DNA from: a virus
DNA: 42,422 nucleotides
IMG/VR virus record: IMGVR_UViG_3300031162_000807
Coordinates: 1-42,422 of that record
Strand: one strand, 5' to 3'
In this document: in pieces, positions 33,304 through 40,234 of the stretch
Position numbering within the stretch: the first letter of the stretch is position 1
Layout: every line of letters starts with the position of its first letter
Notes under the pieces: model-generated
Database searches by the model: none
What the model saw: the letters and a program-made list of their open reading frames with translations, nothing else
What the model was told of the DNA's origin: nothing
Position numbers and translations under genes: made by a program

Positions 33304-35903
33304 GCACTCATAAGATTCCATTAGTTCAGCTAGGATCTACCCTTGATGGTGAAGCAGCGAACGACGAGTTTGGTCTCGGCGGTGCGATGTCAGCGGATGG
33401 TTACCGGATTGCTGTCGGCGGGCGCTTTAACGATGCTGGCGGTAATAATGCGGGTCATGTGCGGGTGTTTGAGTGGGACGATAACACTTCAGATTGGGTT
33501 CAGTTAGGGGCGGATCTTGATGGTGACGCTCCGTCGGACGAGTTTGGTTTTGCTGTCACGATGTCTCACGACGGGTCTCGTGTCGCTACCGGCGGGCTGT
33601 ACAACGATACTGTTGCTAATGACGCTGGGCAGTTTAAAGTGTTTGAGTGGAGCGGATCAGCGTGGGTTCAGGTGGGAAATACGATTTATGGTGAGGCGTC
33701 TACTGATCGGTTTGGATCGGAAGTAGAGTTTAGTGCTGACGGTAACCGGATCGCTGTGGGAGCTTATCGTAGTGAGATTTATGGTAGTATCGACACTGGA
33801 TATTTTAAAGTGTTTGATTGGAATGGTACGTCGTGGGAACAGGTGGGTCAGACTGTCGGTGCTAATTATGGTAGTTATGCCTTGTTTGGCTATAAGATGT
33901 CGTTCCAAGACGACGGGCAGCGTATTGCTGTGTCGGCGTATGCGGAAGACACGAATTATGCTGACGGCGGCACTGTACGTACTTTTACGTTAGGTTTGGA
34001 CGAAAACGGCCAGGACGAATGGCAGCAGTACGGTCAAACTTTGACTGGAATAGGGAATTATAATCAGTTTGGTTTAGGTTTGTGTATGTCGGCGGACGGT
34101 AACCGCATGTCTGTGGGCGCCCCAAGGCATAATGCTAATGGCACAGATTCTGGTCGGGTTATCGTTTATGATTGGAATGGGGTTACGTGGCAGCAGGTTG
34201 GGCAAACTTTAGAGGGGCATGCTTCTTATCAGAATTTTGGGTTTAATACGTGGTTGTCTGGTGATGGTTTACGGCTGGCTGTGGGGGCACACGAGGCCGA
34301 TTCTAATGACGGGTATTTCCATGTTTATGATTTTGATGGGGGGCGATGGCGGCAGTATTGGGCGGAGGAGCGAGGCGGCACAAACGATTTCTTTGGACGT
34401 GAGCTGGTTTTATCTAATGACGGGTTGAGGGTGTTGGCGGGTGCGCGCCAGGGTGATACGGCTTCTGGCAGTAATTCTGGTTATGCGAAGGTGTTTGCTG
34501 TTCCTGATTTGGTTTGGCGGCAGCGGGGTATTGATTTGGTTAACCCGGATATACCAGCACCAAATGGACAGATGCAGTTTGGCTCGGCGCTTGGGCTTTC
34601 GTCGGGAGGCGGCATTGTTGCTGTTGGGGTGCCTGGGCCTTATAGCAGCAGCAGTCAGTGGCCGAACTACCCTAAGATATCGACTTTTAGTTGGGATGGG
34701 ACTACTTGGCAGCCATATGGAGAAGCGCCAGCAGAAGGTCCTAGTTCGGGCGACAGCTTTGTTTTTTCTAGGTTTGGGTGGGAGGTCTCGATTTCTGATG
34801 ATGGGTCACGGATAGCGGGTGGTGCTATTGGTGGCGACTTTGCGCGAGTATATGAACGCCAAAATGATAGTTGGGTGCAACTCGGATCAGATCTTACTGG
34901 CCCAACAGGTTCTTTGTTTGGATTACAGGCTAAGTTGTCGGCTGATGGTACTCGTCTGGCTGTGGGTGCTCCCGAGTATTCTGTGACTTCTCCCACGCGT
35001 GGCCTTGTTAGAGTTTTTGAGTGGAGCGGATCTGCTTGGGTCCAGCAAGGGCCTGATCTGGAGGGTAGTGCGTCTTTGGATGAGTTTGGCGGTGGCGTAC
35101 ATATGTCGGCTGATGGTAATCGTCTAGCTGTAGGAGCGCCGCAATGGACGACGGCGGCCGCTGGAACCGGGTATGTTCGCGTTTTTGACTGGAACTCGGG
35201 CACCAGTAGTTGGGACCAAGTGGGATCCGATATTGTCGGTACAGGGGTTGGTGACGAATACGGATGGTCGGTAAGGTTGAATGCGTCAGGTTCTCGTATA
35301 ATTATTGGTGCCGCTGAGAACGATGACGCAGGGAATAATGCCGGTCATGTCGAAGTGTACGATTGGACCGGTTCGGCGTGGGTTCAGGTAGGGACAGATA
35401 TTTATGGTGAAGCCGCTGGTGACTACGCTGGAGGGTACCACCACAATGTAGGGATCTCTGCCGACGGTGGCCGGATTGTGGTTTCTTCTTATGGTTCTGA
35501 CGCTGCCGGTACCGACGTAGGACTGATAAGAGCGTTTAGGTATGATAGTGTTACGTTAGATTGGGTCGAAGAAGGCCGCACATTGTTTGGTGGCCTTAAT
35601 GACATCGAAGAGAACACCAGTACTACCGAATATTATCAGGCTTTTGGGGAAAGCGTAGCTATGTCTGCGGATGGAGCGGTTATAGGGGCTGGCGCCCCCG
35701 ACCTTCAACTCGGTACGGGTCCGGAAGCGGGTAGTGTTCGTATATTTTCTAGAGATGTTGTTTCAGTTAATGTGTACAACGGCTCTGGTTGGGATAAACG
35801 GCCTCTAAAGTATTGGGATGGTACGGCGTGGTTCGAGCCGCTAGACTTGTATGCACGTACAGCGACGGGTAGCTGGGAACCAGTTCAAAGAAATACAAAC
35901 TAA
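33300..35903 (+). CDS. Beta-propeller tail fibre / receptor-binding candidate 2
   Basis: An 867-residue protein beginning at a GTG inside the previous stop (GTGA, 33300-33303). It consists almost entirely of about 12-14 repeats of about 50 residues of the form DEFGxxVxxSxDGxRxAVGA...GxVRVFEWxGSAWVQxGxDLxG, an FG-GAP/kelch-like propeller pattern, enough for one or two propellers. The end has a short tail (VYNGSGWDKRPLKYWDGTAW) as in carbohydrate-contacting fibre tips. It is paralogous to the propeller part of the gene at 15100, with which it shares a TSDWVQ(M/L)G module, also at DNA level (ACTTCAGATTGGGTTCAG at both). It is likely a distal adhesin. Confidence 0.72.
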   Translation: MSTHKIPLVQLGSTLDGEAANDEFGLGGAMSADGYRIAVGGRFNDAGGNNAGHVRVFEWDDNTSDWVQLGADLDGDAPSDEFGFAVTMSHDGSRVATGGLYNDTVANDAGQFKVFEWSGSAWVQVGNTIYGEASTDRFGSEVEFSADGNRIAVGAYRSEIYGSIDTGYFKVFDWNGTSWEQVGQTVGANYGSYALFGYKMSFQDDGQRIAVSAYAEDTNYADGGTVRTFTLGLDENGQDEWQQYGQTLTGIGNYNQFGLGLCMSADGNRMSVGAPRHNANGTDSGRVIVYDWNGVTWQQVGQTLEGHASYQNFGFNTWLSGDGLRLAVGAHEADSNDGYFHVYDFDGGRWRQYWAEERGGTNDFFGRELVLSNDGLRVLAGARQGDTASGSNSGYAKVFAVPDLVWRQRGIDLVNPDIPAPNGQMQFGSALGLSSGGGIVAVGVPGPYSSSSQWPNYPKISTFSWDGTTWQPYGEAPAEGPSSGDSFVFSRFGWEVSISDDGSRIAGGAIGGDFARVYERQNDSWVQLGSDLTGPTGSLFGLQAKLSADGTRLAVGAPEYSVTSPTRGLVRVFEWSGSAWVQQGPDLEGSASLDEFGGGVHMSADGNRLAVGAPQWTTAAAGTGYVRVFDWNSGTSSWDQVGSDIVGTGVGDEYGWSVRLNASGSRIIIGAAENDDAGNNAGHVEVYDWTGSAWVQVGTDIYGEAAGDYAGGYHHNVGISADGGRIVVSSYGSDAAGTDVGLIRAFRYDSVTLDWVEEGRTLFGGLNDIEENTSTTEYYQAFGESVAMSADGAVIGAGAPDLQLGTGPEAGSVRIFSRDVVSVNVYNGSGWDKRPLKYWDGTAWFEPLDLYARTATGSWEPVQRNTN

Positions 35904-35927
35904 TAACCTACCATGAATTGAGGCATA

Positions 35928-36260
35928 ATGTCAGATCAACCGAAACCATTCAGTGAGCGAGACGATGACGAGCGAGTAGACGATCTGTTAGATATGATGG
36001 CTGATGCCTTGAATATGAATGAAGAGACTGTGCCACAGGACGTTGTTAATGATTTAGTGGCTAAAATATTTGAAGAGCGCGGAGATCAAATAGGGATTTT
36101 AGGTAACTTTATTTTCATGGGAGAAATTATAAATGCCGACGGGATTCCCGAATTTATGGTCGTTACTTCTGATAATTTACCTGAATGGGTTGCGCGTGGA
36201 ATGATCATGACAGCAGACGACTATTTAGCTGTTAGCCACATGGGTTTTCCTGAAGAATGA
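35928..36260 (+). CDS. Small acidic hypothetical protein
   Basis: A 110-residue, strongly acidic protein (FSERDDDERVDDLLDMMADA) with a helical first half and a strand-rich second half (FIFMGEIINADGIPEFMVVT). I recognise no family. It follows the appendage genes after 24 bases with a weak ribosome site, and its stop overlaps the start of the Cys-rich mini-protein as ATGA (36257-36260). This coupling suggests that the two work together, for example as partners. The role is unknown. Confidence 0.6.
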   Translation: MSDQPKPFSERDDDERVDDLLDMMADALNMNEETVPQDVVNDLVAKIFEERGDQIGILGNFIFMGEIINADGIPEFMVVTSDNLPEWVARGMIMTADDYLAVSHMGFPEE

Positions 36261-36355
36261 CCTGCAATGGGGAAGGTTTCATTGACGGAGGTCAATGTTT
36301 TAGATGTCACGGCTTAGTCCGTGGCGCTGCGAGTCCAGACGACAGTAGGGGCTAG
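36257..36355 (+). CDS. 32-residue Cys-rich zinc-ribbon-like mini-protein
   Basis: ATG 36257 overlaps the previous stop, and the frame stops at TAG 36353-36355. The peptide TCNGEGFIDGGQCFRCHGLV has Cys3, Cys14, Cys17 and His18 with C-x-G-x-G and CxxCxG features similar to a single DnaJ-type zinc knuckle. It is small but the coupled start supports translation. The role is unknown; zinc mini-proteins of phages often bind nucleic acid or host proteins. Confidence 0.6.
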   Translation: MTCNGEGFIDGGQCFRCHGLVRGAASPDDSRG

Positions 36356-36361
36356 TAGTTA

Positions 36362-36419
36362 CTCCGCCGTGCAAGCGGCGCTTACCCGACGGGAGGCGGG
36401 GCCAGTACTAGACTGGCTC
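36362..36419 (+). ncRNA. Structured RNA candidate between Cys-rich gene and thioredoxin
   Basis: CTCCGCC (36362-36368) pairs with GGCGGGG (36395-36401), enclosing two small hairpins (AAGC/GCTT at 36373-36376 and 36380-36383; CCC/GGG at 36385-36393). An alternative 8-bp hairpin (GGGCCAGT 36399-36406 with ACTGGCTC 36412-36419) shares the 3' strand, so two exclusive folds exist. The element is more GC-rich than its surroundings. There is no T-run, so it is not a plain terminator. It could be an RNA stabiliser, a riboregulator or a small RNA. Confidence 0.4.
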
Positions 36420-36431
36420 CGTCTCTTACGT

Positions 36432-36437
36432 TATAAT
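36432..36437 (+). promoter_or_regulatory. Possible -10 for the thioredoxin gene
   Basis: A perfect TATAAT lies 26 bases before the thioredoxin start with TAAGGAG between. There is no convincing -35 at 16-18 bases upstream, where the structured element lies. Confidence 0.4.
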
Positions 36438-36462
36438 ATGTTTATATAATTAAGGAGTTGGT

Positions 36463-36849
36463 ATGCGACGAAGTGATGGTCCTATAAAGCGAGTGGTTTT
36501 AGCAGAAGGTTATGCGGTACCCCTAGATGAAAAAAGTTTTGATCAATATATAAATACTACCGATAAGCCAGTACTGGTAGATTTTTGGGCAGAATGGTGC
36601 CCCCCGTGTAAAATGCAAAGCCCTATTTTAGATGAGTTTGCTGCAACGTACGCTAACGAAATGAAGGTGGCTAAAGTTGAAGTAGACGAAGCTCCAGCGC
36701 TAATGGACAGGTTTAGTATCAGCAATATTCCCACGTTAGCTGTGTTTGTTGATGGAAAGATGGTTGAAAGTTTTGAGGGGGCACGGCCTATGTCGCAGTT
36801 GCAGAAGGATTTAAGCTCGTATTTGATTATAGAAAACAAAGATTTGTAA
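36463..36849 (+). CDS. Thioredoxin
   Basis: A 128-residue protein with a complete thioredoxin fold: VDFWAEWCPPCKMQSPILDE with the redox pair Cys46/Cys49 in WCPPC, the KVEVDEAP strand, and the cis-proline loop NIPTLAVFVDGKMV. CPPC rather than CGPC is a variant that may shift the redox potential. An N-terminal extension of about 25 residues (MRRSDGPIKRVVLAEGYA) precedes the fold. Possible roles are keeping ribonucleotide reductase reduced, acting as a DNA polymerase processivity factor, or redox control of host enzymes. The phage polymerase shows no clear thioredoxin-binding insertion, so the first or last is more likely. Confidence 0.92.
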   Translation: MRRSDGPIKRVVLAEGYAVPLDEKSFDQYINTTDKPVLVDFWAEWCPPCKMQSPILDEFAATYANEMKVAKVEVDEAPALMDRFSISNIPTLAVFVDGKMVESFEGARPMSQLQKDLSSYLIIENKDL

Positions 36850-36931
36850 TACGATTTGTAATATACTGCTACACAGCTATGCGTTTTCTGTTAATAAACT
36901 ATAGGTAGATCGAACTAGTTAGGAGAGTTGA

Positions 36932-38047
36932 ATGCAATACCCCGGTTATGTTATCAAGCGTGGCTCTAGCAACGTTGAGGCTGTTAATTATGTGCAGATG
37001 AGCGTTTCTGTGACTGTTGATGGAGCGTTTGGGCTTAAGACAGAAGAAGCTGTCAAGAATTATCAAACCTTTTTTGGGTTAGCGGCGGATGGTATGGTTG
37101 GTCCGAAAACTTGGGATACTATGGTTTATATCAATTCTAAGCAAGAATCTGAGAAAGCGCCTGCGCCTGCGCCTGTTGCTGCGCCAGCTCCTAAGGATAA
37201 GGGAGGGCAGGTTATGGCTATGGTTACTGTTGGTCGTAATGAGTGGGACGTTGATGAGCCTGCGCGTGCTGCTAAGCGGTCTTGGGACGATATTACTGGG
37301 GTTGAGGTTCACTATACTGGGGCGTCAGGCCCTAAGAGTTTAGCTTTTGCAGACAAGAAGGCGTGGTGCCTTAATATTGAAAGGTACCATGAAGTAACTA
37401 AAGGCTGGTCCGATATTTTCTATAACATTTTTGTGTTTGCTGATGGAGATGTTTGGCTTGGCCGTACCCCGTTAGTACAGTCGCAGGCTAGCTTATATAA
37501 TTGGCTTACTGTGCATGTGCCGGGTACTGTGGGTATGACTGTAACTGATATTCAGAAGAAAAAGATTGCTAAGATGGCAGATATTGTTGGTGGCAATCTG
37601 CGGGGCCACGGCGAGCGTGCAGCTACGGGGTGCCCTGGGTCGTCTGCTTTAGAGTTTATTCAGTCTTACCGTGATGGTAGTTATGCTGAGATCCTGGCGG
37701 CTGAGGCCGCTGCTAAGGCAGTGGCGGAGGCTGCCCGGTTCGAAGCAGAAAAGGCTGCCATTGCGGAGGCGCAGGCCGCTGAGGAAGCGTTGAAGTCGGC
37801 TGCAGCGGCGGTAAAGTCTGCGGAAGATGCTGCAAAGGAGGCTGCTGTTGCGGAGGCTGCGGCTAAGACGCTGTTGTTGGAGAAGGAGCGTTTGGCGGTG
37901 GAAGCCGAGGCTGCTGTTAAGGAGACTGAGATTCCGGAGAGCACTAGCACTTCGTGCTATAATGCTGCGGATGTGACTGATGGTCAGGTCGGCAGTTTGT
38001 TGCGTGCTTTTATTAATTGGATTGTTAACGTTGTTATTAAGAAGTGA
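36932..38047 (+). CDS. N-acetylmuramoyl-L-alanine amidase endolysin with PG-binding domain and Ala-rich tail
   Basis: A 371-residue lysin. Residues 5-70 are a PG_binding_1 domain (GSSNVEAVNYVQMSVSVTVD, then LAADGMVGPKTWDTM). A Pro/Ala linker follows. Residues about 95-245 are an amidase_2/PGRP domain: His in VEVHYTG (about 127), DIFYNIFVFADGDVWLGRT, and GHGERAATGCPG with the Cys-Pro-Gly end, fitting the zinc ligands His/His/Cys. It cleaves the bond between muramic acid and the stem peptide. The last 110 residues are an Ala/Glu-rich long helix ending in SLLRAFINWIVNVVIKK, a possible amphipathic membrane-contacting end. Such a tail is unusual for endolysins. AGGAGAG precedes the start. A membrane mini-protein follows. 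Confidence 0.88.
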   Translation: MQYPGYVIKRGSSNVEAVNYVQMSVSVTVDGAFGLKTEEAVKNYQTFFGLAADGMVGPKTWDTMVYINSKQESEKAPAPAPVAAPAPKDKGGQVMAMVTVGRNEWDVDEPARAAKRSWDDITGVEVHYTGASGPKSLAFADKKAWCLNIERYHEVTKGWSDIFYNIFVFADGDVWLGRTPLVQSQASLYNWLTVHVPGTVGMTVTDIQKKKIAKMADIVGGNLRGHGERAATGCPGSSALEFIQSYRDGSYAEILAAEAAAKAVAEAARFEAEKAAIAEAQAAEEALKSAAAAVKSAEDAAKEAAVAEAAAKTLLLEKERLAVEAEAAVKETEIPESTSTSCYNAADVTDGQVGSLLRAFINWIVNVVIKK

Positions 38048-38056
38048 GTTAAGGTT

Positions 38057-38209
38057 TTGAGAGAAGTGCTTTGGAATTTGGCCATATTTTGCATAATATT
38101 TAATGTCGCTGCATTGTTTGTGTATCTAACAAGCCTGGCGTTGAACTATTACACGTATCGGCAGCATACGAAAAATGTTTCTGACCGGGTCGATCATGAA
38201 GGGTGGTAA
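38057..38209 (+). CDS. Small membrane protein, holin candidate
   Basis: A 50-residue open frame starting at TTG 38057 with AAGG three bases upstream. It carries one strong membrane segment (VLWNLAIFCIIFNVAALFVY) and a charged C-terminus (RQHTKNVSDRVDHEGW). Location immediately after the endolysin is typical for a holin or anti-holin. Its end overlaps the nuclease start by seven bases. The non-ATG start and single segment leave some doubt; it could also be a membrane partner of the endolysin. Confidence 0.55.
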   Translation: MREVLWNLAIFCIIFNVAALFVYLTSLALNYYTYRQHTKNVSDRVDHEGW

Positions 38210-38604
38210 AGATTGTGTATGAGTATAAATGTAAGGTAGTTAGCGTGTATGATGGTGATTCTATCACTCTAGATGTAGATTTAGGTTTTCACATTACACA
38301 TCAGATCAAAACTCGTTTGTTTGAGATTGACACTCCTGAAATTAAAGGCGAAGAACGAAAAGATGGGCTAGTTGCTAAAGCACATGTTCAGGAGTGGTTT
38401 GAACGCTGGGGGGCGTCGGACGAACCGTGGCCTTTTGTTGTTACTACGCATAAGACAGGCAAGTATGGCCGGTGGCTGGCGGATATTCGACCTGTTGATT
38501 CTACTCCTGCGTACGGGCATAAAGAAGATCCGTTAGAGATCCCGTCACTGGTGGATAGTTTAAAAGCAGCCGGTCACGACACTGAAGATTGGCGTGATTG
38601 GTAA
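38203..38604 (+). CDS. Staphylococcal-nuclease-like (SNase) endonuclease
   Basis: A 133-residue protein with the thermonuclease OB-fold: VYDGDSITLDVDLGF, the Arg-containing TRLFEIDTPEI strand, the basic/acidic helix GEERKDGLVAKAHVQEWF, and KTGKYGRWLADIRP with the second catalytic Arg. The Asp, Asp, Arg, Glu, Arg set expected of SNase is present. It cleaves DNA or RNA with Ca2+; the phage may use it to degrade host DNA or recycle nucleotides. The start is GTG 38203 (an alternative GTG at 38215 gives YEYKCK). No signal peptide. Its last 104 bases lie opposite the 3' end of a minus-strand frame. Confidence 0.85.
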   Translation: MVKIVYEYKCKVVSVYDGDSITLDVDLGFHITHQIKTRLFEIDTPEIKGEERKDGLVAKAHVQEWFERWGASDEPWPFVVTTHKTGKYGRWLADIRPVDSTPAYGHKEDPLEIPSLVDSLKAAGHDTEDWRDW

Positions 38605-38863
38605 TTCCTACAGAACCTGACTCGGCAAGGTGTTCGTAGGAACCACCGTCGTAGTAGTTGGCGAAATACTCGTCGTCGTAGATGTCGTCGGACTTGACGA
38701 AGTCTAGGTGGAAGGAATAGTGGTTGGGGGAAGGCTTGAAGTTATAGATGATGGAACCTCCGTGTAGAATACCGTGTAGTGTGAGATTGCTTTTCCATCG
38801 CAAGAATTTAAGTAATGATCGTATTCGGTGTACCCTCGATAACCTCATTCCGAATCTCGACAT
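38501..38863 (-). CDS. Hypothetical minus-strand protein, overlapping the nuclease end
   Basis: The open frame encodes 120 residues; the central part, rich in Tyr, Asp and Phe (FHLDFVKSDDIYDDEYFANY), has strong coding character with C-ending codons, like the other minus-strand genes. The C-terminal 35 residues are antisense to the SNase gene, so the true end could be earlier if a frameshift exists. The start is uncertain: ATG 38863 or 38848 overlaps the upstream minus gene, and a TTG exists near 38800. I do not recognise a family. Confidence 0.45.
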   Translation of the reverse strand: MSRFGMRLSRVHRIRSLLKFLRWKSNLTLHGILHGGSIIYNFKPSPNHYSFHLDFVKSDDIYDDEYFANYYDGGSYEHLAESGSVGITNHANLQCRDRLLLNYPPVTGSLTDLLYARTQE

Positions 38864-39041
38864 GCTGGCCGCCTAAACATGTCTCGTAGGTGCCCGTAGC
38901 GCCTGCTGCTATGTCGGTGCAAATCACCACAACAGCTAAAGCGAGCACTATGGTCCACACAATCAGAAATGGTAAATCGTCGTGATTTTTAATCTTATTC
39001 CACACTTTAAGACTCAGAGTTAAATTCGATGGCGCCGCCAT
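38808..39041 (-). CDS. Minus-strand small membrane protein
   Basis: A 77-residue protein with one membrane segment (PFLIVWTIVLALAVVVICTD) and a soluble C-terminus with one Cys. It overlaps the upstream minus gene by 35 bases when read from ATG 39041; a GTG near 39003 would remove the overlap. It is co-transcribed from the minus promoter at 39555-39582. The role is unknown; early membrane proteins of phages often block superinfection or alter the envelope. Confidence 0.55.
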   Translation of the reverse strand: MAAPSNLTLSLKVWNKIKNHDDLPFLIVWTIVLALAVVVICTDIAAGATGTYETCLGGQHVEIRNEVIEGTPNTIIT

Positions 39042-39528
39042 TACCGATGTCTGTCACGATCTCAAGCGTCATAACCGCCGCTGTAGAGATATCAGTTGGG
39101 GGTTCCGGTGTGGCAGTGATGTTTGCCACGAGTAGTCCAGCGGCACACACCGCTAAAATGACGCCAGCTACTGAGGAAGTAAAGCGGCTACGGAACTTAC
39201 GCCCTGCTACTTCAACATCGGTTTTATTATCGACTAGCTGCTGTAGCTTAGCTTCGGTGTCTGCTAAGTCAAGTTCAAGCGCAGTCGATAGAACTTCAAG
39301 ATCAAGTTGTCTGAAGCTGATAGGCTCTCCAATTGGCACGTTGCGCAGGTTGTAAATAACTGCTAGGTAACGCGCCAAAATTTCTTCTTCGCTTGAAATA
39401 TCACCGGCTGAGATTTCGGAGTCAGCTATCGTCATCGTCATAAAGTTGTTTTCTAAACCAAGTTTAAAGGGCTGACGGGGAGGTAATGTGCTAGTGGGTG
39501 CGTTCCGTGCGGAGTAGTGTCGTTGCAT
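39007..39528 (-). CDS. Minus-strand membrane-anchored protein
   Basis: A 173-residue protein read from ATG 39528 with AGGAGA just upstream and a promoter 27 bases further upstream, so this is a real gene on the minus strand. The N-terminal 110 residues are soluble and helical (ISSEEEILARYLAVIYNLRN, LDLADTEAKLQQLVDNK). A membrane segment follows (SVAGVILAVCAAGLLVANIT) and a 35-residue exposed end rich in Thr/Ile. The topology is probably N-inside. No catalytic motif is visible. It is the first of three minus-strand genes, an island in a genome otherwise read on the + strand. Confidence 0.68.
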   Translation of the reverse strand: MQRHYSARNAPTSTLPPRQPFKLGLENNFMTMTIADSEISAGDISSEEEILARYLAVIYNLRNVPIGEPISFRQLDLEVLSTALELDLADTEAKLQQLVDNKTDVEVAGRKFRSRFTSSVAGVILAVCAAGLLVANITATPEPPTDISTAAVMTLEIVTDIGNGGAIEFNSES

Positions 39529-39554
39529 GGGTCTCCTATCTCGAAGTCATGCTT

Positions 39555-39582
39555 AGTATACCGTATTCTGCAGATCACGCAA
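39555..39582 (-). promoter_or_regulatory. Minus-strand promoter (divergent pair)
   Basis: On the minus strand TTGCGT, 16 bases, TATACT. The -35 (39577-39582) lies only seven bases from the -35 of the opposing + promoter, so the two may compete or share a regulator. Confidence 0.65.
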
Positions 39583-39589
39583 TAAACCC

Positions 39590-39617
39590 TTGCAAAGGCC
39601 GGAAATACTGGTAGAAT
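39590..39617 (+). promoter_or_regulatory. Plus-strand promoter for the small-gene cluster (divergent pair)
   Basis: TTGCAA (39590-39595), 16 bases ending in TGG, and TAGAAT (39612-39617): a good -35 plus extended -10. It drives the chain of overlapping small genes from 39643. Confidence 0.75.
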
Positions 39618-39642
39618 ATAAAGACACAGAAAGGTGATATAC

Positions 39643-39801
39643 ATGGAACACATATTAGGGCAGCTTCGGCGTTTGTTTAAAGACAAGACAGAAGCGAACG
39701 TATATATGTCGCTGGATTCCCATCATTGGGAGGGGATGCAGGTTGTGAGCCAGCCTGAAGGCGAGTATGTTAAAGTCATAGGAAAGGACCAAAATGCCTG
39801 A
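39643..39801 (+). CDS. Small hypothetical protein, first of the early-type cluster
   Basis: A 52-residue protein (MEHILGQLRRLFKDKTEANV at the start) with a basic helix and an acidic end. AAGG lies seven bases before ATG 39643, in a 25-base leader after the promoter. The stop overlaps the next gene by eight bases. Unknown function. Confidence 0.62.
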   Translation: MEHILGQLRRLFKDKTEANVYMSLDSHHWEGMQVVSQPEGEYVKVIGKDQNA

Positions 39802-39961
39802 TTCACTACCGATTTTAGATGAGTTGATTGCTAAAATTGAAGATATGTTACGTGACGTGTCTGGACACAACGTTGTGTCGGCGGCTGAAATGCAAAACGG
39901 CCTGCTTGATTTGATGCAGATTGCCCGTTCAATGCGTGTAACGCCCGAGGATAGCTTGTAA
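39794..39961 (+). CDS. Small helical hypothetical protein
   Basis: A 55-residue helical protein (LDELIAKIEDMLRDVSGHNV, LLDLMQIARSMR) with a good ribosome site (AAAGGACC) in the end of the previous gene. It overlaps the previous gene by eight bases. It resembles small phage regulators or antitoxin-like helices only in size; no family is recognised. Confidence 0.6.
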   Translation: MPDSLPILDELIAKIEDMLRDVSGHNVVSAAEMQNGLLDLMQIARSMRVTPEDSL

Positions 39962-39964
39962 TGT

Positions 39965-40234
39965 ATGCGACGATTTATGCGTTATTTTTTACGATGGCAG
40001 CTATCCACCCTAGTGTTATTACTGCTACTAGCGTTTATGCCCGGTTCGCTGTGGCTGAAAGTCGTAGTAGCTAACATGGGGGCATTTTTGGTGTATGCTA
40101 TCGCCCGTGCGGGGCGCCGAAAACAGTCGCATAGCGTGTCTCGTAGCTTGCGACACGGTCAAGAGTTTATTCCGTATCGGATGCATGTCTCGCTAATGAA
40201 TAAGCTAAAGTTCTTCAAATTTAATAAAAAGTGA
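39965..40234 (+). CDS. Basic two-helix membrane protein
   Basis: An 89-residue protein with two membrane segments (LSTLVLLLLLAFMPGSLWL and VVVANMGAFLVYAIA) and a strongly basic C-terminus (RAGRRKQSHSVSRSLRHG). A competing short frame from ATG 39961 (37 codons) exists but has no such pattern, so this frame is preferred. Stop and next start overlap (TGATG). A role in the inner membrane is likely; the function is unknown. Confidence 0.55.
   Translation: MRRFMRYFLRWQLSTLVLLLLLAFMPGSLWLKVVVANMGAFLVYAIARAGRRKQSHSVSRSLRHGQEFIPYRMHVSLMNKLKFFKFNKK

Noticed and set aside
36362-36419. The structured element as a tRNA.
   Set aside because: There is no T-arm TTCRA loop, no D-arm GG and no seven-base anticodon loop.
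39961-40074. A 37-codon frame starting at ATG 39961.
   Set aside because: It competes with the 39965 frame, which is longer, has two membrane segments and continues to a coupled stop/start at 40234.
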